Source: Saccharopolyspora galaxeae
GTDB lineage: Bacteria > Actinomycetota > Actinomycetes > Mycobacteriales > Pseudonocardiaceae
Reading direction: 5' to 3'
DNA: 64,000 nt
Assembly (NCBI RefSeq): GCF_016526145.1
Contig: NZ_JADDUE010000003.1
Coordinates: 1 to 64,000, forward strand
A program made the position numbers and the translations under genes. The notes beneath the pieces were generated by a model. It searched no databases. It was not told the origin of the DNA and worked only from the letters and a program-made list of their open reading frames with translations. Each line of letters begins with the position of its first letter. The stretch's first letter is position 1. Positions 52,551 to 61,375 of this stretch are shown here, piece after piece.

Positions 52551-53360
52551 TCAGGCCGGTGCGGCCTCCCCCGTCGCCGTGGCCGCACCGCTGGTCCCGC
52601 GGCGCACCACCTCGCTCATCACGGCGAGTTCCACGCCTTCGGCGGCGAAGGCGTCGCGAACCGCGCCCGCCACCTCGACCGCGTTCGGCCGGTCGCCGTG
52701 CAGGCAGATCGTTTCGGCCCGGACCGGCACGGCGTTGCCGTTGACCGAGGTGACTTCACCGCGCAGCACCGCCAACGCCTGCTCGGCGCACCGCTGCGGG
52801 TCCTTCGCGACCGGGTTCGGTTCGATGATGATGTGCCCGGCGTCGTCGTAGTCGAGGTCGGCGAACGCCTCGCGCACCACCGGAATCCCGCGCTCGGCGA
52901 CCTGATCCGCGGTCTGCCCGGCCAGCAGCACGACCGGAACACCGGGCGCCGCGGCCGCCACCGCTTCCCCGACCGCCTGCGCCGCGGCCGCGTCCCGCAA
53001 CGTGAGCCCGTAGAGCGCACCGTGCGGTTTGACGTGCGTGATCGGCACACCCATCTCGTCGGCCAGCGCCCGCAGCGCGCCGAACTGGTAGAGGCACGCG
53101 TCCGCCGCCTCCCGCGGGCTGAACGAGATCGCGCGCCTGCCGAACCCGGCCAGGTCCGGGAACCCCGGGTGCGCGCCCGCCGCGACCCCGGCCTCGCGCG
53201 CGATCCGCAGCGACGCACGCATCGTGGCCGGGTCCCCGGCGTGCCATCCGCACGCGATGTTCACCGAGCTGACCAACGGGATCAGCCGTTCGTCCGCACC
53301 CAGCTGCCACCTGCCGAAGCTTTCCCCGGCGTCCGCGTTGAGATCGACGAGAACCTGCAA
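52551..53360 (-). CDS. pxpA: 5-oxoprolinase subunit A (LamB/YcsF family)
   Basis: A 269-residue LamB/YcsF protein: VDLNADAGESFGRW at the N terminus, SSVNIACGWHAGDP, GAHPGFPDLAGFGRR, HVKPHGALY and ETICLHGDRP. With PxpB and PxpC it hydrolyses 5-oxoproline (pyroglutamate) to glutamate using ATP. The TTG at 53360 is chosen: GGGAGG lies 8 nt upstream and the family normally begins a few residues before LNAD; the frame is open far upstream but not family-like. It is divergent from pxpB with a 350-bp shared promoter region. Confidence 0.9.
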   Translation of the reverse strand: MQVLVDLNADAGESFGRWQLGADERLIPLVSSVNIACGWHAGDPATMRASLRIAREAGVAAGAHPGFPDLAGFGRRAISFSPREAADACLYQFGALRALADEMGVPITHVKPHGALYGLTLRDAAAAQAVGEAVAAAAPGVPVVLLAGQTADQVAERGIPVVREAFADLDYDDAGHIIIEPNPVAKDPQRCAEQALAVLRGEVTSVNGNAVPVRAETICLHGDRPNAVEVAGAVRDAFAAEGVELAVMSEVVRRGTSGAATATGEAAPA

Positions 53361-53580
53361 CCGACCCACCTCCCGCAGCGTCTGCAGCGGCCGAAACCGG
53401 GCCTTGCCCTGCGATGATCCGCCGGCCGCGTGCCGATGGTACGAGCCATGCTCCCGCAGCCACCGGTCGAGCACAGTGCTCCGTTCGGCCGCTGCGGGCG
53501 CGGCCGTGCCGCGCATCGCGCCGCCGTTCGGCGCAACCGGGTGCCTGCGTTCGCGCGTACCGGCCGCCCGGGACCGGCCG

Positions 53581-53586
53581 CTATGG
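53581..53586 (+). promoter_or_regulatory. Candidate -10 of the pxpBC-accBC operon
   Basis: TATGGT in a GC-rich context, giving a start near 53593 and a leader of about 118 nt before the pxpB ATG. No clear -35. A minus-strand TACCAT at 53438-53443 may serve pxpA. The rest of 53361-53710 shows no gene. Confidence 0.3.
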
Positions 53587-53710
53587 TGACCCGAACGTGC
53601 GATTTTCCCAGCGCCGTCCATCGAGTTCACAGCCGTGCCCCTGCGCGGCCAATGGCTTCGGCGCATCCTCGATGCACGGCAGATCACCTCCGAGGCCCGA
53701 GGAGGTCGAC

Positions 53711-54607
53711 ATGGCAGCGACGAGCACGGACCTGCCTCCCGCTCGGTACGAGTTCGGCGGCGACGAATTCATCTTCGTCGAACTCGATCAGGAAATGAGT
53801 CTCCAGGCGAATTTCAAGGCGATGGCGATCACCGGCGCGCTCCGCGAGCAGAACGTCGACGGCATCGTGGACATCTGCCCCTCGAACGCCTCCTACATGG
53901 TCCGGCTGGACCCGGACCGGCTGCACCCGGTGGAACTGGCCGACGAGCTGCGCAGGCTCGAGCACTCGGCGGGCGAGCTGCCCGCGGACTACGTGGTGCC
54001 GACGCGGATCGTCGACGTGCCGGTGCTGTTCGACGATCCGTGGACCCGGGAAACACTGCTGCGGTTCCGGGACAACCACCAGGACCCGTCGGTGACGGAT
54101 TTGGAATACGCCGCGCGGATCAACGGATTCTCCGGTGTTCCGGAGCTGATCGACGCGATCACGGGTGCGCCGTTCATCGTCACGATGCTCGGATTCGTGC
54201 CCGGTCTCCCGTTCTGCTACCAGATGGTCCCGCGCGAGCGGCAGATCGAAGTTCCGAAGTACGTGCGGCCCCGAACCGACACCCCGGAACGGGCATTCGG
54301 CTACGGCGGCGCGTTCGCCGTGGTCTACCCGGTGCGCGGCGCAGGCGGGTACCAGTTGTTCGGGATCGCCCCGGCGCCGGTCTTCGACCTGTCCCAGCGG
54401 CTGCCGGATTTCGCCGAGCACATCGCCTTCCCCAAGCCGAGCGACATCCTGCGCTACCGCGCCATCGACCGCGCCGAGTACGACCGGCTGCGCGGCGAAG
54501 TGGAGGCCGGGACGTTCCGCTACCACACCCGCCCGGTGGAGTTCTCCCCGTCGGAGTTCCTGGCCGATCCGGACGGGTTCAACCGCCGGCTGCTGGAGGT
54601 GCTGTGA
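53711..54607 (+). CDS. pxpB: 5-oxoprolinase subunit B (KipI family)
   Basis: A 298-residue KipI-family (carboxyltransferase subdomain C/D) protein: DEFIFVELDQEMSLQANFKA near the N terminus and the cyclophilin-like core FIVTMLGFVPGLPFCYQM, then PRTDTPERAFGYGGAFAVVYP and GGYQLFGIAP. This is about 60-80 residues longer than B. subtilis KipI, mostly in the C-terminal extension after PSDILRYR. ATG 53711 has AGGAGG five bases upstream. The stop overlaps the pxpC start (TGATG). Confidence 0.9.
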   Translation: MAATSTDLPPARYEFGGDEFIFVELDQEMSLQANFKAMAITGALREQNVDGIVDICPSNASYMVRLDPDRLHPVELADELRRLEHSAGELPADYVVPTRIVDVPVLFDDPWTRETLLRFRDNHQDPSVTDLEYAARINGFSGVPELIDAITGAPFIVTMLGFVPGLPFCYQMVPRERQIEVPKYVRPRTDTPERAFGYGGAFAVVYPVRGAGGYQLFGIAPAPVFDLSQRLPDFAEHIAFPKPSDILRYRAIDRAEYDRLRGEVEAGTFRYHTRPVEFSPSEFLADPDGFNRRLLEVL

Positions 54608-55587
54608 TGAGCGAGGTCATCGTCCGCTCCGGAGGGCTGTCCACGACGGTGCAGGACCTGGGCCGCGACGGGCAGTACGCCATCGGGATGCCGCCGTCCG
54701 GCGCGCTGGACCAGTTCTCCTACCGCGTGGCGAACATGCTGGTGGGCAATCCGGTCGGCGCGGCCGCGCTGGAGGCCACCTACATCGGTCCCGAGCTGGA
54801 GTTCACCGACGAACGCCAGATCGCGATCACCGGCGCCGATGCTCCCGCCCGGATCAACGGAGAACCGGTGCCGCCGTGGGAAACGCTGCTGGTGCGCACC
54901 GGCGACGTGCTCGGCTTCGAGATGCTGCGCTCCGGCGCCCGGCCGTACGTCGCGATCAGCGGTGGCGTGGCCGTGCCCGAATACCTCGGCTCGCGGTCGA
55001 CCTACACGCTCACCGGCATCGGCGGGTTCGAGGGCCGTTCGCTCGCCCAGGGCGACCGGCTGCCGCTGGGTGAGCGTCCGGCCAGCAGCCCGGCACCCGG
55101 CACCGCGGTTCCGGTCGAGCTGCGCCCGGACTTCAGCGGCGAGGCCGAACTGCGACTGGTGGTGGGGCTGTGCTCCTACCGGCTCACCGCGGCCGCGCTG
55201 GAGTCCTTCGGGGAAACGACGTGGAAGGTCACCAAGGACGCCGACCGGGTCGGCTACCGGCTGCGCGGCGGCACGATCGACTTCGTCGAGCGCGAGCAGC
55301 CGTTCGGGGCGGGCAGCGACCCGGCCAACGTGGTCGACCTGGGCTATCCGATCGGCTCGGTGCAGGTGCCCGGCGGAAACGAGCCGATCGTGCTGCTCGG
55401 CGACGCGGTCACCGGCGGCGGCTACGCCACCGTCGGCACCGTGATCTCGGTGGATCGGGACCGCATCGCGCAGGCCCGCACCGGGGACCGGGTCGGCTTC
55501 GTACCGGTCGACGTGGAGGCGGCGATGGCCGCGCGCCGGGACCGCACCGCGCGGTTGGAGAAGGTCCGCGCCGCCGTCTCCGGATGA
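54607..55587 (+). CDS. pxpC: 5-oxoprolinase subunit C (KipA family)
   Basis: A 326-residue KipA-family protein (carboxyltransferase subdomain A/B): VRSGGLSTTVQDLGRDGQYAIGMPPSGALDQFSYRVAN, AALEATYIGPELEF, YVAISGGVAVPEYLGSRSTY, DRVGYRLRGG and the C-terminal EPIVLLGDAVTGGGYATVGTV. Together with KipI it is homologous to the carboxyltransferase domain of urea carboxylase. Start ATG 54607, one base overlapping pxpB; GTG 54604 is an alternative. Confidence 0.92.
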   Translation: MSEVIVRSGGLSTTVQDLGRDGQYAIGMPPSGALDQFSYRVANMLVGNPVGAAALEATYIGPELEFTDERQIAITGADAPARINGEPVPPWETLLVRTGDVLGFEMLRSGARPYVAISGGVAVPEYLGSRSTYTLTGIGGFEGRSLAQGDRLPLGERPASSPAPGTAVPVELRPDFSGEAELRLVVGLCSYRLTAAALESFGETTWKVTKDADRVGYRLRGGTIDFVEREQPFGAGSDPANVVDLGYPIGSVQVPGGNEPIVLLGDAVTGGGYATVGTVISVDRDRIAQARTGDRVGFVPVDVEAAMAARRDRTARLEKVRAAVSG

Positions 55588-55629
55588 ACCCGGCCCGGCA
55601 AACCAACCCGATATCGACGAGGAGGTCCC

Positions 55630-55865
55630 ATGTCGACCGTCAGCGCAGCACTCCCCGGCGTGTTCTACCGCCGCCCCTCGCCTGACCAGGACCCGTTCGT
55701 CGAGGTCGGCGGCGCGGTCCGGGAAGGCGAGACGATCGCGCTCATCGAGGTGATGAAGACCTTCACCGAGGTCAAGGCCGAGTCCGCGGGAACCATCGGG
55801 CGCTTCCTGCTCGACGACGGCGACGAAGTGGAAGCCGGGCAGGAACTGATCGAGGTCGTGGAAGC

Positions 55866-55869
<4 letters not shown>
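55630..55869 (+). CDS. accB: Biotin carboxyl carrier protein (short)
   Basis: A 79-residue biotinyl domain with the attachment lysine K43 in the EVMKT motif. It lacks the usual N-terminal Ala/Pro-rich extension of fatty-acid BCCP and is essentially only the biotinyl domain, as in dedicated small carriers. ATG 55630 follows GAGGAGG. The last codons overlap accC (ATGA). Its partners are the neighbouring biotin carboxylase and probably the KipI/KipA pair. Confidence 0.92.
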
Positions 55870-57209
<1,340 letters not shown>

Positions 57210-57740
57210 TCAGTCCCGCACGACCTCCTCGCGCAGCACGCTGTAGCGCACGCAGTCGCGCCAGCGGCCGCCGCGGAACAACCAGCCGCGCAGCACGCCC
57301 TCGCGGGTGAAACCGGCCTTGTCGAGGGCGCGCTGCTCGGCGAAGTTGTCCACCTCGGTGCCCGCCTCGATCCGGTTGACCTGGGTGTGCGCGAACAGGT
57401 ACTCGACGAGTTGGCGCTGCGCCTCGGTGCCGTGGCCCTGGCCGCGCGCGTCCGGTAGCAGGTTGATGCCGATGTTCCAGCAGAACGAGTTCTGCCCCGT
57501 CTTGCTCTTGTCCCAGGACACGAACCCCAGCCGGTGGTCCGGGTCCTGCTCGTAGACCACCAGCAGCACGCCCTCGTCGGCCGAGAGCAGCCCGGATCGC
57601 TCCCACCGCTTGCCGAAGTGCCCGGAGCCTTGGTAGCCGAACCAGTTGTAGGGATGGCTGGCTTCCCGGGAGTTGAGCATCCGCTCCAATTCGGGAAGGT
57701 CGTCGGATAGCACCGGTCTGAGCCGCACCAATGTCCCCAC
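57210..57740 (-). CDS. GNAT-family acetyltransferase (RimJ/RimL type)
   Basis: A 176-residue acetyltransferase: LVRLRPVLSDDLPELERMLNS at the N terminus, INLLPDARGQGHGTEAQRQLVEYLF (the acetyl-CoA Q/R-x2-G-x-G/A loop), RIEAGTEVDNFAEQRALDKAGFTREGVLRG (motif B). It resembles N-terminal or aminoglycoside-type acetyltransferases; substrate unknown. GTG 57740 lies 6 nt after TACGGT, a good -10, and has no ribosome site, suggesting a leaderless start. Longer in-frame starts (57815, 57776) would lie upstream of that promoter. Confidence 0.83.
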   Translation of the reverse strand: MGTLVRLRPVLSDDLPELERMLNSREASHPYNWFGYQGSGHFGKRWERSGLLSADEGVLLVVYEQDPDHRLGFVSWDKSKTGQNSFCWNIGINLLPDARGQGHGTEAQRQLVEYLFAHTQVNRIEAGTEVDNFAEQRALDKAGFTREGVLRGWLFRGGRWRDCVRYSVLREEVVRD

Positions 57741-57746
57741 ATGGCG

Positions 57747-57752
57747 ACCGTA
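57747..57752 (-). promoter_or_regulatory. -10 element of the leaderless GNAT gene
   Basis: TACGGT on the minus strand, 6 nt before GTG 57740. Confidence 0.4.
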
Positions 57753-57848
57753 GACCGATCTCGCGCCACGGGACATGCTCTGTTCCGGTGGCAAATTTCC
57801 GCCACCGGGTTGCACGGCACGTGCGCGCGCCGGATCAACCTCCGGCGA

Positions 57849-58490
57849 TCAAGCTTTGGGGCGGCGGCAGGTGTAGACGCGGGCCGGTGGCACGTTGCGC
57901 CACACCGTGCGGCTGGTGAGGACTTCGTCGAACGCGCCGTCCAGGCGGCGGCGGAACGTTTGCGCACCGGACATGCCCAGCGCGTGCACATAGGCGAACG
58001 TGGTGAACGCGCCACCCGGCGCGAGGGCCTTGCCGACCTCGGTCAGGATGTCGCGCTGCAGCTCGCCGGAGAAGATCGACCACGGCAGCCCGCTGACCAC
58101 CGCGTCCACCGAACTCACCCCTGCCTCGGCCAGCAGCGCGCCGAGGCGGGAAGCGTCGCCGCGCACGACTTCCAGCCACGGCAGGTCGGCGCGCAAGTGC
58201 TCGATCATGCCCGGGTCGATCTCGATCGCCAGGTGCCTGCCGCCTTCGGGCAGCCGCTCGTGCACCGCGCGGGAAAGCGCACCCGTGCCGGGACCCAGCT
58301 CAACTACGACGGGCGCGGCCGTGCGGCTCGGCACGACGGCCGCCATTTCACGCGCCAGGAAAGGAGAACTCGGCGCGACCGCGCCGACCAGGCCGGGTTC
58401 GCGCACCGCCCGTGCGACGAACCTGCGGTACTCCGCGAGCGCCGAGCCGGGCGAAGCACCGGGACGGGGCTGCTGCTGCGATGTGGTCAC
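57849..58490 (-). CDS. SAM-dependent methyltransferase (phospholipid N-methyltransferase/KsgA-like)
   Basis: A 213-residue class I methyltransferase: PSSPFLAREMA, motif I VVVELGPGTGALSRAVHERL, the acidic strand AIEIDPGMIEHLR, VRGDASRLG, and VVSGLPWSIFS in the catalytic strand. This set matches PmtA-like phosphatidylethanolamine N-methyltransferases, with rRNA adenine dimethylases as a related alternative. GTG 58490 has GGAAGG five bases upstream. It stands alone between the GNAT gene and a small membrane-protein gene. Confidence 0.82.
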   Translation of the reverse strand: MTTSQQQPRPGASPGSALAEYRRFVARAVREPGLVGAVAPSSPFLAREMAAVVPSRTAAPVVVELGPGTGALSRAVHERLPEGGRHLAIEIDPGMIEHLRADLPWLEVVRGDASRLGALLAEAGVSSVDAVVSGLPWSIFSGELQRDILTEVGKALAPGGAFTTFAYVHALGMSGAQTFRRRLDGAFDEVLTSRTVWRNVPPARVYTCRRPKA

Positions 58491-58748
58491 AACTGCCTTC
58501 CGCGGTCGTCGAGCAGGGACCCGGGCACTCTATCGGGGGCCGGGCGATGCCCGGCGCGGACCTGTCGGCCGGGCGGCAACCCGCGCGATGAAACGCGAAA
58601 AAGGAAGTTCCGACGAACGCGGAAAGCGCCGCGAAAAACCGGGAAAAGCATCCCGGGAAAATGTGTAACGAAACCGGTTTCGCCGCCGATGGCGCGGCGA
58701 TCACCGTGCTCGGGGCTTGCCCTCGACGGGCAAGCCCGCTGCACTCGT
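58491..58748. other. Noncoding stretch with an A-rich segment and the small gene's terminator
   Basis: An A-rich run (about 58588-58670) contains a 26-codon plus-strand frame (MKREKGSSDERGKRREK...) without a ribosome site. I do not call it a gene. A hairpin at 58713-58737 ends the neighbouring small gene. Confidence 0.45.
58713..58737 (-). terminator. Terminator-like stem after the small membrane-protein gene
   Basis: GGGCTTGCCC (58713-58722) and GGGCAAGCCC (58728-58737) pair perfectly over 10 bp with a 5-nt loop, 11 nt past the stop; no U-run on the minus strand. Confidence 0.6.
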
Positions 58749-58925
58749 TCAGGCCGGTTGCTCGATCAGCCCACCGGTCGGCTCGGTCACCGGTCCCTGC
58801 TGTTCAGCGGGCCGGGCCGGGGTGTTCGGCGCAGGCTTGCCAACCCACCTCACCGCCGCGACCGCAGCCGCGAGCAGCACGACAGCTTCGACCGCAAGAG
58901 CCACCCACACCATTGCCACTTTCAT
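58749..58925 (-). CDS. 58-residue single-span membrane protein
   Basis: Too short for usual gene calling. ATG 58925 is preceded by AAGGGAGG, and the frame ends at TGA 58749-58751. The product has one hydrophobic helix from about residue 3 to 25 (VAMVWVALAVEAVVLLAAAV), a basic stretch RWVGK, then a Pro/Glu/Gln-rich tail ending GGLIEQPA. A terminator-like stem follows 11 nt after the stop. Orientation and function unknown. It is divergent from a flavin monooxygenase gene (158 bp between starts). Confidence 0.6.
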   Translation of the reverse strand: MKVAMVWVALAVEAVVLLAAAVAAVRWVGKPAPNTPARPAEQQGPVTEPTGGLIEQPA

Positions 58926-59083
58926 TGCCTCCCTTCTGCTTACCTCCCCGTCTTCCGGACATGCGCCAGCGGCCGCGCACAGGCATGGCCCGAAGGCACG
59001 ACGAGCGGAAGAGGTTTGGGGCGAACACCCACTTGCACTTCGATACTAGGCGCTTGTTTCGGACGGGTTAAAGAGGGGCTGGA

Positions 59084-60250
59084 GTGGCGTCCGTCGCACC
59101 CGCCCGGGTGGCGTTTCCCGGTGGTCGACGACACAGCGGGTACGGGACGTCCGCGGCCGGGTGCGGCGTTGCGGTGAACGTGGAGCACGAAGTCGACGTG
59201 GTCGTGATCGGGGCCGGGCAGGCCGGGCTCAGCAGCGCGTACCACCTCGGACGCAACGGGTTCGCGGACGCCGGTGATCACGTGGTCCTCGACGCCGACT
59301 CGGCGCCCGGCGGAGCGTGGCGGCACCGCTGGCCATCGCTGCGGATCGGCGGCGTGCACGGCATCCACGACCTCCCCGGCCTGCCGCTGCGGGAGAAGGA
59401 CGGGCAGCGCCCGGCCGCGGAGGTCATGGCGGAGTACTTCGCCCGCTACGAGCGAACGTTCCACCTGCCGGTGCGCCGTCCCGTTCAGGTGCACTCGGTG
59501 CGGTACGGCCCCGACCGGCGCTTGCTGGTCGACGCGGGCTCCGAGCGCTGGGCCGCCCGGGCGGTGATCAACGCGACCGGAACGTGGCGGCGGCCGTTCG
59601 TGCCGCACTACCCGGGTCAGGCGACCTTCCGCGGCAGGCAGCTGCACACCGCCGACTACCGCGGGCCGGAGGAGTTCCGCGGGCTGCGGGTGATCGTCGT
59701 CGGCGGCGGCATCTCCGCGGTCGAACTGCTCACCGAGATCGCCGAGGTCGCAGGCACGACGTGGGTGACGCGGCGGCCGCCGGTGTTCACCGGAACCGAG
59801 TTCAGCCCGGACGACGGGCGGGCCGCGGTGGCCGAGGCGCAGCGGCGGGTGCAGGCCGGATCGCCGCCGGGAAGCGTTGTGAGCCTCACCGGGCTGCCCA
59901 CCACGCCGGCGGTCCGCCGCGCCCGCGAACGCGGCGTGCTCGAGCGCTCGCCGATGTTCCAGCGGATCACGCCGCACGGCGTGCAGTGGGCCGATGGCAG
60001 CGAGTCCGGCGCGGACGTGATCCTGTGGGCGACCGGTTTCCGCGCCGACCTCGACCACTTGGCTCCGCTGGGATTGCGCGAACCCGGCGGCGGGATCCGG
60101 ATGGCGGGCACGCAGGTCGCGGCCGAACCGCGGCTGCACCTGGTCGGCTACGGACCTTCGGCCAGCACGATCGGCGCGAACCGGGCCGGACGGGCCGCGG
60201 CTTCGGCGGTCAAGCGGCTGCTGGACGCCGAGGTCGCCGCCGCGAGCTGA
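59084..60250 (+). CDS. Flavin-dependent monooxygenase
   Basis: A 388-residue flavoprotein: FAD motif VVVIGAGQAGLSSAYHLG near residue 40, GGAWRHRWPSLRI, the NADPH motif VIVVGGGISAVELLTEIA mid-protein, and the hinge ILWATGFRADL before the C terminus. It resembles flavin-containing/Baeyer-Villiger-like monooxygenases but is shorter, and lacks the full FxGxxxHxxxW fingerprint. GTG 59084 has GAGGGG six bases upstream; GTG 59174 would give a more compact N terminus without a ribosome site. Substrate unknown. The stop lies 6 nt from the convergent LLM-oxidoreductase gene. Confidence 0.85.
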   Translation: MASVAPARVAFPGGRRHSGYGTSAAGCGVAVNVEHEVDVVVIGAGQAGLSSAYHLGRNGFADAGDHVVLDADSAPGGAWRHRWPSLRIGGVHGIHDLPGLPLREKDGQRPAAEVMAEYFARYERTFHLPVRRPVQVHSVRYGPDRRLLVDAGSERWAARAVINATGTWRRPFVPHYPGQATFRGRQLHTADYRGPEEFRGLRVIVVGGGISAVELLTEIAEVAGTTWVTRRPPVFTGTEFSPDDGRAAVAEAQRRVQAGSPPGSVVSLTGLPTTPAVRRARERGVLERSPMFQRITPHGVQWADGSESGADVILWATGFRADLDHLAPLGLREPGGGIRMAGTQVAAEPRLHLVGYGPSASTIGANRAGRAAASAVKRLLDAEVAAAS

Positions 60251-60256
60251 CCGGGC

Positions 60257-61276
60257 TCAGCGCGTGGCCGAGTCGTCCGCCCGCACCGCCGGGATCACCT
60301 GCGAGCCGTATTGCTCCATTGTGGACTCTATTGCGTCGTGCATGGCGTAGAGCGCGAATTGGTCGACGCCGGCGTCGCGCAGCTCGGTGAGCTTGTCGAT
60401 GTGCGCCGGAGCCGGGCCGAGCAGGCAGAAGCGGTCCACGATCTCGTCCGGCACGAACTCGGTGTCCGGGTTGTCCGCGCGGCCGTGGTGCGCGTAGTCG
60501 TAACCGGCGCGGTCCTTGACGTAGTCGGTCAACGCGGCTGGCACCGCGTCGGACTGCGCGCCGTAGCGGGTGACCAGGTCCGCCACGTGGTTGCCGACCA
60601 TGCCGCCGAACCAACGGCACTGCTGGCGGGCATGGGCGAGGTCGTCGCCGACGTAGGCGGGCGCGGCCACGCAGACGGTGATCTCGGCCGGGTCGCGGCC
60701 CGCGTCCGCGGCGGCCTGCCGCACGTGATCGACCATCCAGCGGGTCAGCAGCGGGTCGGCGAGCTGCAGGATGAACCCGTCCGCGACGCGTCCGGCCAGT
60801 TCGAGCGCTTTCGGCCCGTAAGCGCCCATCCACACCGGCAGCGAACCGTTGCGCACCCACGGCAGCCGGACCTCGTTGCCGTCGAGGCGGACCTCGCGCC
60901 CCTCGGCGAGGTCCCGGATGACCTGCATCGCGTGTTCCAGCGTGGCCAGCGTGTTCGGTTTGCCGCCGGTGACCCGCACGGCGGAGTCACCGCGTCCGAT
61001 GCCGCAGACCGTGCGGTTGCCGAACATCTCGTTGAGCGTCGCGAAGGTCGAGGCGGTGACCGTCCAGTCCCGGGTGGCCGGATTGGTCACCATCGGGCCG
61101 ACGACCATGCGGTCGGTGGCCGCGAGGATCTGGCTGTGGATGACGTACGGCTCCTGCCACAGCACGCACGAGTCGAACGTCCAGCCGTGCTCGAAGCCGA
61201 GGTCTTCGGCGCGGCGCATCAGGTCCACCACCCGCCAGGCGGACGGGTCGGTTTGCAGCACGAGACCGAATCGCAC
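60257..61276 (-). CDS. F420-type luciferase-like oxidoreductase
   Basis: A 339-residue LLM-superfamily protein: RFGLVLQTDPS at the start, WTFDSCVLWQEPYVIHSQILAATDRM, GPMVTNPATRDWTV, CGIGRGDSAVRVTGG, and PVWMGAYGPKALELAG. This pattern fits the F420-dependent subgroup that accompanies hydantoinase genes. GTG 61276 is chosen because GGAGG lies 6 nt upstream; an in-frame GTG at 61312 adds 12 residues made from a tandem repeat. It is downstream of the hydantoinase and aminotransferase genes on the same strand and probably oxidises or reduces an intermediate of that pathway. Confidence 0.87.
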   Translation of the reverse strand: MRFGLVLQTDPSAWRVVDLMRRAEDLGFEHGWTFDSCVLWQEPYVIHSQILAATDRMVVGPMVTNPATRDWTVTASTFATLNEMFGNRTVCGIGRGDSAVRVTGGKPNTLATLEHAMQVIRDLAEGREVRLDGNEVRLPWVRNGSLPVWMGAYGPKALELAGRVADGFILQLADPLLTRWMVDHVRQAAADAGRDPAEITVCVAAPAYVGDDLAHARQQCRWFGGMVGNHVADLVTRYGAQSDAVPAALTDYVKDRAGYDYAHHGRADNPDTEFVPDEIVDRFCLLGPAPAHIDKLTELRDAGVDQFALYAMHDAIESTMEQYGSQVIPAVRADDSATR

Positions 61277-61294
61277 GGGCGCCTCCGTGGTCGT

Positions 61295-61338
61295 CGCTGA
61301 ACGGGTCGTCACTGAACGGTCATCACTGAACGGGTCGC
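61295..61338. repeat. Three tandem 14-15-bp repeats upstream of the LLM gene
   Basis: Three units of the form (C/T)(A/G)CTGAACGG(G)TC lie head to tail in the hydantoinase-LLM spacer. They could be regulator iterons or simple duplication. Confidence 0.5.
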
Positions 61339-61375
61339 AGGCTGATCGCCGGTGGTGTGCGGGGGACGCCCGCGA

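Noticed and set aside
53361-53687. N-terminal extension of pxpA
   Set aside because: The frame is open, but the family begins just before LNADAGES and the good ribosome site precedes TTG 53360.
58588-58668. 26-residue basic ORF (MKREKGSSDERGK...)
   Set aside because: A-rich chance frame without a ribosome site; the region more likely holds regulatory DNA.
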